From Siphonodentalium dalli (taxonomy: Eukaryota; Mollusca; Scaphopoda; Gadilida; Siphonodentaliidae), in contig CP136064.1 in the NCBI GenBank assembly GCA_032622095.1, forward strand, positions 248,343,827 through 248,407,826: DNA of 64,000 nucleotides. The letters are read 5' to 3'. The stretch's first letter is position 1, and every line of letters starts with the position of its first letter. This document shows positions 15,301-27,300 of the stretch, piece after piece. The position numbers and the translations under genes are program-made. Below the pieces are notes generated by a model. The model saw only the letters and a program-made list of their open reading frames with translations. It was not told the origin of the DNA and did not search any database.

Positions 15301-18300
15301 CTGTGCTTCCAATATTCCACCCGATATCAGGATGCGACTCAACTCCCCTTTTCCTTGGTAAGGGTAAGCGCAATTTTGGGATGCTTGGAAAGATTAGCTC
15401 ACAGAATGCTTGATGCCAATACGAGGAATCCGTGTGTGGTTCTTGATGTTTCATTGCCACTGTTTGAGAGTATTTAGCATTTCGTTGTGATTGTTTATGA
15501 CAAAGCTGTGACGCTGACCTTAGTTAATGAATGTAAAGTTTCCAGCACCTGACGTCTTTGGGTGGAAATTGATTGGCGGTTCTTTTGTTACTGTTTGGAT
15601 GACAACCCAGAAGCAGCTAGAGTGTGCACAGAGTTGATTAAATGTGTTTGCAAATCGGTTTGTTCCAGGTGCAAATGTTCAAGAAGCAAACTTCCATGTA
15701 CGAAGTTGTGCAGATGTGGTTGTGAGAAGTGAATTGTTAAATACAGTTTATTAAAAACAAAGTGTATTTTCAAATTTAAAATTATTGGTAATTTGAATAC
15801 GAGGCCCGATGATGAAGATGTGTTGCAGAATACCATACATATGTTCCTATTTTGAGAACCGAATTGAGTTTGACGATTATCGGTTTTGTCATTTGGTGTT
15901 TCCTAATTTCGTGGTAAATCCACTACTAAATTGATTTTTTATTTGTTAAGATCTCGATATTCAAATTTGTATTCAATTAATCCAACCATGTAGTAGTGTC
16001 ACAAATAGAATTGAAGACATCAGAACCATTCATGGTTCGTTTCTAAGCATTTACAGAATGAACCCCTGTCTTAGAATAATTTTGCTCATTTTACATAGCA
16101 CATATTCTACCTCACATTTGTACCAGAACAAACTATACTACTTCGCATTTAGTGTGCATGACTCTTTCACAGAGGTTATTCCATCGAATAATCAACACAT
16201 TGTTGATATCTTCTCTTATATTATCTCGAAAATTGTAAAGTATTTAAACAAAAATATGGACAAAACCAAACATTTCCATGTTTTGGCCGCCATTTTGGCA
16301 TCCATCTTGAATAATTGTGGCCATTATTCAACTAAAAGTGTGGGCTGTTATTCGGTAACCACCATTCTTAGATAATAGGGTGGAATTTGTTATGTTTAAC
16401 ATATCTAATTGAGAAGCAAAACTATTAGGTGTACCATCGTCAAACCGGCGGCCATCTTGGACGCCATCTTGAATGTTCGGCTCTACGTCGGTCAAAAAGT
16501 TGGTTCTTGAGAAAATTCCTAGGCTAGAGATGCTGTCCTACAAGATATGAAAAAATGGCGCTTTTATCCGACATGTATTGATCAAAACGCTAACTACCTA
16601 CACTACATGCACCTTCTGTCAAGAGGGAACAGTGCACAGTTTAATATTCGTGAATTAGAAAATTACAATTGCTTAAGGCTGCGTGAACAATTGCTCCTGT
16701 CTCCTGGGAAGGACTGAGACTTCTGACTCTTCCCCACGGTCCGTGGCCCACTCCATTACGTGAGTGGGTCTTGTCCCCCTGGAATCATACTCCCTCGGGA
16801 TATTCCAGGCCTGCTCCACCATCTGCGGACTTTCTGTAAGTGTATAAAACGTTCTCCTCACCGTAAGCAAGGACTCCGCTATGTTCTTGCACAGGAGAAA
16901 TCGGATCTCATCGTCCTCTTCGCCGAGAAAAGACAGTATCTTACCTGCGGTTTAATTTCAAGCAGGTAAGATCACGTGGCCATCGTAAATAACGGAATTT
17001 ACCTTATTAACCTTGTTTTGCAATAACTAACAAATGTTTTGTATATTATGCTTGCTAATAACTAACAGAATGTCTTGTCTTGCTTATTGTCGAACGAGAT
17101 TCGACTTTGATGGCCGTACGGGTTGCTCATGAATTTACGCGATATTGTCATAGTTGGTTGAGGGCCCATTGGTCCATGGTTTTACATTTTGAGCAAACGT
17201 ACCAGTCTTAACTCGGGCAGGAACCATTCGGTCCCCCCTGGTCATGCTGCAAGCCCCGTCTTCTGCAGACCGTGGGAGGCAGGGTACCGTCCTCCGGAGA
17301 TTCGGGCAACCAATCCTCCAGGACACAAGCACCCGCGCCTTTGGCGACTGTTCTGGGTGGGGAAGCCTCGTTGTCCCGTGCCGCACAAAGCGCACTAGCC
17401 AACTGGCCTTCTGACGCTTCCCCACGGCGCCGTGGCCCACTCCATTACGAGGGTCGGTCTTGTCCCCCTGGAAACGTCATCCCAAGTGATACGTCCAGGC
17501 CTGCTCCTCTGCCGTCAGGGGATCCTAGTGGTATGTCATCGACGTTTATGTCAGCGTGTCGGGACCACCTGCATTTGGGAGATTCGGTGGGGGGCTTTCC
17601 CTGGTCAAATGGATCCTTTAAATTTCCCTTTTTTCCGCCATTTTGGCCTTGGGGTGGGAAATAACACCTTAAAATCTAACTGCGAGCGCAATTGTTCCTC
17701 GTTCGAGCCATTCCCAGTGTGGGCTTCCCTCTAGTACCTTACCTCAACCTGATGCAGGCTGTTCTGTTGCTGGCGTCGATCCTGACATGCTTTCTAGTTT
17801 CTATAATTCTCCTGGCGTCTGATGGCTTTGACGACGATGAGCAAGGATCTCGGGCCGACGGTGGTTCCCACTGTCAGTCAAGGATTCTGTCGTTCCTAGG
17901 GAACTCGCTTTGCGTACGGACACGACACGGGTCGATCTCTTGGAAAAAACTTCATCACAGGATATGTGTCAAATCTTGTTACAATGTATTACACAAACTT
18001 TGCACAACTGTACCAGTCCTGGGGCTGTACCAGTTCGCGCCCCCTGGTCCTGCATCAGCAGACCGTGGCAGGCAGAGTGCCGTTCTCGGAGATTCGGGCA
18101 ACCAATCCTCCGGGACAATAGCACCCGAGCCTTTGGAGGCTGTTCTGTGTGAGGAAGACTCGCTGTCGCGTACCGTCTATAGCGCTTTCTATTTGGGAAG
18201 ATATAAATAGTAAATACCGCCATCACTCTCATCGCAGGACACGAGAGAAAAGCAGCAGCAGCAGAAGAAGAAGTCTCTACTGCTCGGTTTCTACTAATAG

Positions 18301-21300
18301 CTGGCACGTATGGTATGGCACTGCCTGGGATGTTTATTCCAAAAGACAAGGGGGGAGGTACAAGCTTGAGCAATGCTGGAATCTGAATTTATGAGCTCTT
18401 TCACATAACATATCAAAGCCGATTCATGACTAAATCACATTTACATGAAATCTGTTTGGAAGAGTACATTCCCGTCAAACTGGAATATTACATTTATTGC
18501 TCGTTGCCTCCTCCTGGGCTTGCATTCTATTCCATATAGTTCAGTTGAAGGGCTTCTCCTTGGCGGAAAAATATAATTTTTATATTAAAATTAGTTTTTC
18601 CTCAAGGGAAGCCCGAAACTGAACTATCATAGATCCCTCCCATGGCGGTGCCATTCCCAACCCCGCGACTCACAAATCTTACTATTAAAAGTCGGAAATA
18701 AAACTGGCTAGATGAATTGTTAAGAGCGCGAGATTTGCACGGGACGCATTCATGCGTGAGCTAATCCGAGCACTGATTGACCGGAGTCGCTGATTGACCG
18801 GAGTAGGCTAATAAACGGACAATAAATTTTAACCCTCCTGATAACACAAGGCCGAGGATAATAATCCATATAGTTCAGTTTCGGGCTTCCCTTGAGGAAA
18901 AACTAATTTTAATATAAAAATTATATATTTCTTACCTAGGTTTTTCTTAGCATGTTCTTCGTTTGTATGGTTTTTGGTATTGTTTAATTAACCCTTTTCA
19001 CTCTTATGTTTACTTAGAATTCACCCAAGCTGCTATGACTCAAAACATTTTTCATCTGATCAGCACCAAATTTGGTATATGAATTTATCACCCCTAAATA
19101 CAGATCGAGTTCGAATATGGGTTTGATCCGATATATTTTAACAGAGTTATGACCCTTTATAATTCAAGTAATTACTGCTGGGAATTTTAAGAGAACATTC
19201 TGGCAGACCATGTGTGTAATTGAAATGAGTTAATTATCACTAGGGACATGCTATAAAGCCTGATAGTGGTACTCTTGGCTGGCAGGATTTGTTATCATAT
19301 TAATGTCAAATTGATTGATGGCTATCTGGTGGAGTTCTGTTTTCTGTGCAATATTAAGTTAACCCCTTTACTGAAACAGGTTCATTACTAAAGTTTATGT
19401 AAACACTATAGGACACCTATTCTAAAATATTAAATTGAAATAGTCCATTGTTACTTTGTAGGGATGTTTTACAGACATTGTTGTCTACATACACTGTTGT
19501 CTTATCTTAGACAAAAATTAATCCACACATTCCCAGTTCCATGATATGATGTCGTTGCAAATGATTAACCCTCTCCACACATCATATGGTTTTGATGCTT
19601 TTCATTTGATCATTCTCCTATATTATGTCCAGGTTGATGGTGATCCACTTTTGATTTGCATGGATTTGGGATTAAAATTAAACCATTCCATAGACACATA
19701 TTATGTGATAGACAGATATAATATTATCCATTTCACTTTGATCCAGGTTCAGTAAGGGTTTCAATAAATCGCCAATTATATATTCATCATTAGAGGAAAT
19801 GTCTTATTTTGAAATTCCCTCAATTGCATTTGGGCTCCAGGGTAATATTAATGGTGCTGGTATTCTTGAGACTGACTTATTGTATGGGTTTCTAAATCCA
19901 ATGACATGCTTTGTATAGACTATTTTGTGTTTATCAGTTCATTAGTTTGGGTAAGATTAACCCTATTCTATCCGATTTGATAACTCAAATATTTCCATTG
20001 ATTATGTTTATACATGTAGTTCTTGGCATAGTTGACAAGAACACACCCCTAACCTGCATAGTGAGGGTCATTTGGTTTATTTGCTTAAAAATATTAACAT
20101 CCTCCGCCAATCCTGTTGACACAATGTGATAACTAAATATTTTTCACATGATCACTATATTAAGTGTGAATTGTTGAAACTTTAGCACTCATGAAAAGGT
20201 TGATGTAAGGATTTATAAAATTTATAAAAATAGCTAATCGCTATCGCCAAGGTATGGGTTAAACATCTGCCGATCGTGATCGGCCTCTCGTTTGCTCTTC
20301 TGACCATCCAATTGCGTATATACAATCTGCAAATCATTGCTACTTTTAAGGCGGATCTGCAAAGTTCTCAAATTTGGAATCTTTATGTGGTACAAAATAT
20401 ATACAGGCATTTGATTTTGAAACTACACATATTTCTCAAGCTATAATTAGTATTCTATATGTTGTGATCTACATTATATAGTATAAAAACTTGAAAATCA
20501 GAAGCTTTGACAGTCTATACCAGCAGAATGATGCATCAGTAAAATATCACGTTTATTGAAACCAAGTGACCAATCAAACAAATATTTGGTTCAAAATTAA
20601 AACGTTAAGAAATATCTTTTCTTCTCACAGACAAGATGTGGAATTGGGCTAATAGACAATATCTCATTTGATGCACATAGATTTCATTTTGTGAGATTTT
20701 CTCATAGGTAAAAGAATGGCTGTAGGATATGAGGACGGATCTGTCCGAGAATGGGACATGAAATCTACATCAGTACTCCACACATATTCAGGTGAGATAT
20801 CTATGGATAATTGGCTCGGGAGTCTCATGACTAATTGTTGGCCACTTGTCATCTTTATATATCTATGGATAATTGGCTCGGGAGTCTCATGACTAATTGT
20901 TGGCCGCTTGTAATCTTTATATATCTATGGATAATTGTCTCGGGAGTCTCATGACTAATTGTTGGCCACTTGTCATCTTTATATATCTATGGATAATTGT
21001 CTCGGGAGTCTCATGACTAATTGTTGGCCACTTGTCATCTTTATATATCTATGGATAATTGTCTCGGGAGTCTCATAACTAATTGTTGGCCGCTTGTCAT
21101 CTTTATATATCTATGGATAATTGTCTCGGGAGTCTCATGACTAATTATTGGCCACTTGTCATCTTTATATATCTATGGATAATTGTCTCGGGAGTCTCAT
21201 GACTAATTGTTGGCCGCTTGTAATCTTTATATATCTATGGATAATTGTCTCGGTAGTCTCATGACTAATTGTTCGCCGCTTGTAATCTTTATATATCTAT

Positions 21301-24300
21301 GGATAATTGTCTCGGGAGTCTCATGACTAATTGTTGGCCACTTGTAATCTTTATATATCTATGGATAATTGTCTCGGGAGTCTCATGACTAATTGTTGGC
21401 CACTTGTCATCTTTATATATCTATGGATAATTGTCTCGGGAGTCTCATGACTAATTGTTGGCCACTTGTCATCTTTATATATCTATGGATAATTGGCTCG
21501 GGAGTCTCATGACTAATTGTTGGCCACTTGTCATCTTTATATATCTATGGATAATTGTCTCCGGAGTCTCATGACTAATTGTTGGCCACTTGTCATCTTT
21601 ATATATCTATGGATAATTGTCTCGGTAGTCTCATGACTAATTGTTGGCCACTTGTCATCTTTATATATCTATGGATAATTGGCTCGGGAGTCTCATGACT
21701 AATTGTTGGCCACTTGTCATCTTTATATATCTATGGATAATTGTCTCGGTAGTCTCATGACTAATTGTTGGCCACTTGTCATCTTTATATATCTATGGAT
21801 AATTGTCTCGGGAGTCTCATGACTAATTGTTGGCCGCTTGTCATCTTTATATATCTATGGATAATTGTCTCCGGAGTCTCATGACTAATTGTTGGCCACT
21901 TGTCATCTTTATATATCTATGGATAATTGTCTCGGGAGTCTCATGACTAATTGTTGGCCGCTTGTCATCTTTATATATCTATGGATAATTGTCTCCGGAG
22001 TCTCATGACTAATTGTTGGCCACTTGTCATCTTTATATATCTATGGATAATTGTCTCCGGAGTCTCATGACTAATTGTTGGCCGCTTGTCATCTTTATAT
22101 ATCTATGGATAATTGTCTCCGGAGTCTCATGACTAATTGTTGGCCACTTGTCATCTTTATAACAGGCATCAGTTCAGCAGTCAACAACCTACTTTTGAAA
22201 AAGGATGGTTTTGAAATTTTGTCAAGTTGAATATGTTTTCCTCCTGCAATTTCACATCCTGCACCTGAATTAGCGCATTATTAGGGTCCGGCGAATCGGC
22301 CATTTTGTTCGAATCGAATCTCGAATCGAATCAGACACGCAGATTTCACATCGAATCTCGAATCGAATCTTACTCCCCGTGGTAAATCGACAAGAACTAG
22401 ATTTATGTCGGCGATCCCGCTGCAGCGCGAGTGTCTCCCCATACCATCACCTGTGCGTGTTTGGCAGCTTGCCGTGTGGATCTGCGTCACAATAAAAAAT
22501 GTTGAAAAAGGCACATGAAAATATGACGAGATAAATCGTACTCTGTCGTACTTTTTTTTTCATCGGGGTCAATTCTTTCTTCATCGTAAAGGTGGCTAGA
22601 GACGTGTTGCCGGTTAATTTTCGTTTTGAGTCTTTCTTTTCTTTTGCCCTTATGGTGGATTGCAGGATGACTGCGGCTAAGGTGTGCCCATAAGTGGGAG
22701 GTAGTGCCCGTTTTCTGAACTGATAGTACAGTCGTGCACGATTTGCACCTGAATTTGTCAACGCTGCATTCAAAATAACTTTTAATTTCCACCATTATAA
22801 CTTTGGATAAATAAAAAGTAGGGAAGGGCACAAGAGATGGATCGATGATATGGATATATTCCCTTCAAAGATACGTTACACACTGAACTACATGGTATAT
22901 TCATCTTTATTCACAAGAAAGGATTCTATGAGATCCGTTTAAAATTTATTATTTTGGTACGAAATAGCTTAAGTACCTTTTTGAATCATTATTTATATGA
23001 CGTAGCAGGTCAAGGTCATTTGTTCACTTGTTATGTATATAAGCAAGTGGGGACACAGTCAAGATCTCTTTTTCATCTTGTGACTCGAAGGGAAGTACAC
23101 GCTATGAGCAAATTGAAAACCACATATTATTGTCGGCTTCATTTAACAATTCCGTTCCAATTTGTTTAATTTGTTGTGACATCGTTTCATTTTTGGGAAA
23201 CGACACAATAATTATTAAAATAATATCAGAGTGACAATTTCATTCAATTTCACTTGTTTTATTTTACGCAAAAAATAAAATTAAAACTATTTTATTATGT
23301 TGAAAATTGTGGGTAATTCCCCAACTTCCGGTTTCGGAGCACGTGGTTTAGAATTCCGAATTGAATTCGAAATTGAATTCGTCTGTATATATGCAGCCGT
23401 TCACGTGTTGAACTCTCTTTGGGAATGCCTATACAGCACAGTTGCTATGTTATCTCTGTTCTTGTGGTTTTAGAATGTAAGTATTAGAACATTCAACCAG
23501 TGAGACAACATTGCGGTTATAACTTTGTTTATGTGGAAATTGCCACGTGACAACATTCGTTTTGTTTACGTCGAAATTGTCACTCACACATCTGTTTCAT
23601 GTTGACATATGTAGCAAAATTAGGGATCAGGTTTGGGTCCTTTTTTCGTTTATCTAGGAATTAACTCACTTGTGTGGTTTTGCTTGGCTCATAGTTCACT
23701 ATGAATTCGTTTACAATACAATACACATTGAGTTTGTTTGCCAACAAAATAACGGTATGATTCAGCTTCACGTCAAGGTTTAAGCTGGCTCCAGTTAGGG
23801 GGGGGAAAACAGTCTGAACATGAAATCATACCTCGATGTCTCTTCCCAGGCTTTACGCAGCCCTGTTTATTCAGTTTTTTAACTTTAAAGATAACAAAAT
23901 CCATGGTTTGGATCTGCCGATCCCACATTTAGATTACAATTCTAATTAACAGGGCTACTTGCCATCCAATGCGAATCCTGATTCTCACTTTGGTTTTCGG
24001 AGAGCTCTTGCTGTTTTTTCTTGTGGCTCTAAAAAAGAACTAGAGTTAATTGCAAGGCATCGATGTGTGACAGACGCAGTTTCTCGCCTCCGATTTGGGT
24101 CCTGGGAGGTTCGAGGGGAGACCGAGCATTGGGCCACCAGACAGCGCGCCGGCTGATGCCGGATAATCTCGGGGGCTGTCCATAACAGTGTACATAGCAC
24201 AGTCATCGGCCGGGGCAGAGACTTTTAACAAACACTCAATTTGTTCTACAACCATGAGGTTTTACCAGGGCTCAAACTTATTACCTTTCCACTTGTCACT

Positions 24301-27300
24301 GATTAGCATTGTCCTTTGTTTATGGGTGACCATTCGATTTTTCTGGTGATAGATTTACACAGATCATCTTTCGCCCTTACTACGGTTCCATGGGGCGAAA
24401 CACCAAGCCTTGGATTCCTTGCGAGTGTCAATCTGGCTTTCTGCAGTTATAGGCTGTTTTTTCTGCGAACCAAGTTGTGACTCATGTTTCTCTGTGCGTA
24501 GAACATTCATCAGCTTTTGACTCTACAGTCTTAGGACAATCCCAATGGGCTTTTTACCTGTAGTACCAGGATTAGATCTATTCTCGCTCAATATCATGGC
24601 TTTACAGTTTGGGTTAGCTTATCAGGTTACGATATAGACAATTGAACTCACGCAATCTTCTGGGGTGGCGGTACGGTAGGTAATAACCTGTTCCATGTGA
24701 ACAGGTGCATTTCAGAACTTTGAGCCTTGCATCATGCCTACAACACACGTTGATGCCCTGCTTGAAGGAGTCCTTTGTAGGGGTGCCACGATTAGTCGTA
24801 TAATCGATGAACCGTTGATAAAGCCGATCATCGATTACCATTTACATCGTCGATTAATATGCATTATTTAATTTGACATCAGGACATGTCCAGTATTATT
24901 GAATACCGTGTTTGTTTTACACAGTTTAATCTACAACCGATGGGTTAACAACCTGTGATCGCATATCAACGAGATTCCGTCAACAGGAGTACTACTAACC
25001 TATGTTGCAAACAGTCTGCAGTTCATTTGATGATGCGCCATGGTTACTCTTCATGTTGTTGTTAATTCTACAAATTGGCGGCCCTGCAGCATGGAAATTA
25101 TGGCGATGTCATTGTATATTTCTACTTGTAAGGCGGAACTACATCTTTGATATATGCCGACTGTCACTGTCTTCAATGAGCTGAATGCACTTGCCCTTGA
25201 ATCTGATTGAACCAATGGGAGTTGATTGAAATTCTCTGGAAACTAGGGAACCTATGGCATTTTAATCAGCAATGTTCTCCATGATGTCATTTGAGTATAC
25301 TGTGCTTGAATAAGTATCCTTAGAGGTTAATTGTATAGGCTATTGCGTATCATGCAGTGAATGCTGAATGAACCTTGATATTATCAAATACAAACCGTCG
25401 GCCATTCATTATGCATTCCTACTTTTATATGGTTTGCTTGTTTGGCTATTCAGACACTGAAATTCATATTTACGTTCGTTCTAATGAACTCACAAATTCT
25501 ATTATCACCATAACATGGCCGATAATTGTGCAGGTATAGTATACATTCTGTTCATTGGTCAATAAAAGTGGTTTGTGATGCACTTCATTAATGTAAACAT
25601 GTCCTGAGCCGATTCCTCAAACAACAGCGACATTGTAGTTACCCAGCACCAAGCCAATAGGCCATATTACAGAATACTTCCACTGATGGTGTTAGGTACG
25701 ATTAATCGATTATAGTCTATTGTTGCCGACCGATTGTCGATTATCAAAATAAATAGTCGTGGCACCTCTGGAATCGGGCATTAATGTACTCAGTGCTCCT
25801 TTTTTGACATGCTGTCTTGCATTACTCAAACAGACGGGCAATTCGTCTAACGGCGCACATGAGACAATCATTGTTGGCGACAGAGTCACTGCCCGCGGGG
25901 AGGACCTAGGGTCCGGGTCCTCGCTGTATGAGCGACAGACAACCGTCCGACCATACACACATGTGACTGGTCTTCGGTAAATTTTGCCTTCTGTTCACAC
26001 CTCTGGCATACCTCCTCGACCTCATGTCGACCGAGTATATGCTTTCTCCTTGGTCGTTGCGGTGGGCTAAAAACAATAACTGCTCATGGACCCGGGCCCT
26101 TCGGCTGTTAAGAACAATCAGTGAATAACAAGCAGACACAATCTTCTTGTTATCAACAGTCTGGTTGTTTTTGGGACCTTAATCATCCATGGCCTGTTCC
26201 TTCTTTCAGACTGTTTGAAGTAGTTCAATCACGATGGGTCTCCTCCTTCTACACATTTTCTAATATGTTACCTGCAGACTGCAAAGTATTCCTTTGAATC
26301 AAGTGTACGTGTAACTGCATACACTATTGGATTGACAGGCTGTGGAGGTAGTTACAACTCAGGACTCTCCGAACTTTTTCTTCTCGATTGTTTCGATACC
26401 AGAAAACATTTTGGGAATTTCCAAGTCCTATAACGCTCTTCATGGACTTAGTTACCTGGGGTTTTTGTTACCAGTTTCCAGACTTAAAGTAACTACCAAT
26501 CATGGGCATTGTCGGACGGAATATGGCCTCTGTCCGGTGTATTAATTCACTGAAGTAAAATACTGTCATTTTGATGGTCAGTCCGGAAATACTTCTTTTG
26601 CGCCTTTATCAGTTGGTCGAGTTAGACACCGTTACTGCCAGTAGGTCGCAAACCTTACAATCATGATGCGGTGGCTATTTAATTCTGGGTTTTCTTCACC
26701 ATACATGACTTGGTGGTATGTTTCTAATCGTATTTACAGTTGCCACTTCCTCGTTTTGCATCCATATTGACCATTCAGGTAACAATAGATTTCCTTCCTC
26801 TGGTGTCGAAACGTTGGGATATCTTGGTTCGTTCAGTCACATACCATGGAGCAGGGTGGTCTATGCTTTCTGCATATGACCAGCTTACTCCAGGGAGGAG
26901 GTGGCACATGCATGTACCTGCATATGACCTTGGGGAGATTTCACAATTACAGGTTTGTCTGACTTCAGAACCAAAGGGGGAGTGGGGAGGTGCAGAGATT
27001 CAGCCAATGGGCTCATTCTTCCACTTTCTCCACTCTACCTTGTACCATCAATAAAATTTGCAAATCGGTACCTTTTGGATCCATTTGTTGCTACTCAGCA
27101 GGTTCAAATTAATTACTCTTAACTACAATACAATAGTTTCTCATTCCTCGCAGCCTCCTCCTATGAGTTGATTCTACCATGTAGTTCAGTGTGTAACGTA
27201 TCTTTGAAGGGAATATAACATTTTCAATAGAAAATACATATTCCCTATAAGATACTTACACACTGAACTCACAGGTCCCTCCCAAATTGGGATTTTCCCT

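Larger units (their letters stand above)
11893..16607. mobile_element. 4.7-kb long-inverted-repeat element inside DIRS-A
   Basis: The outer arms 11893-13180 and 15594-16607 are inverted copies. Both ends read GTGTAGGTAGTTAG inward, then similar text through CGACGTAGAGCCGAA and GGCGTCCAAGATGGCCGCCG. The arms continue as 13930-14520 paired with 15085-15545, around a loop of about 565 bp. The left arm is split by a smaller foldback at 13195-13925. The arms carry opposed copies of one gene relic (see the pseudogenes). The transposon class is not clear. Confidence 0.75.
8684..18925 (+). mobile_element. DIRS-type element A, degenerate, with a large insertion
   Basis: The inverted terminal repeats are 8684-8896 and 18692-18925, and an internal complementary region lies at 18533-18645. 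The latter joins the complements of both outer ends (TAGTTCAGTTGAAGGGC next to AAGCCCGAAACTGAACTA), the arrangement DIRS1-like elements use to close a circular intermediate. Gag-like relics at 17190-18230 are on the plus strand. No reverse transcriptase or recombinase can be recognised. About 4.7 kb at 11893-16607 is a later insertion. Confidence 0.75.

Noticed and set aside
17135-18373. Several overlapping frames of 100-170 codons
   Set aside because: They lie on both strands of duplicated GC-richer Gag-like relics, with no consistent frame or start. Treated as decayed DIRS-A sequence.
20801-22160. CRISPR-like regular array
   Set aside because: Units are directly adjacent with no distinct spacers, the period is 62 bp, and the setting is an animal intron. 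It is a minisatellite.
24778-25776. Confident hAT assignment by target duplication
   Set aside because: No matching 8-bp flanks were found at either edge; only the inverted ends are seen.
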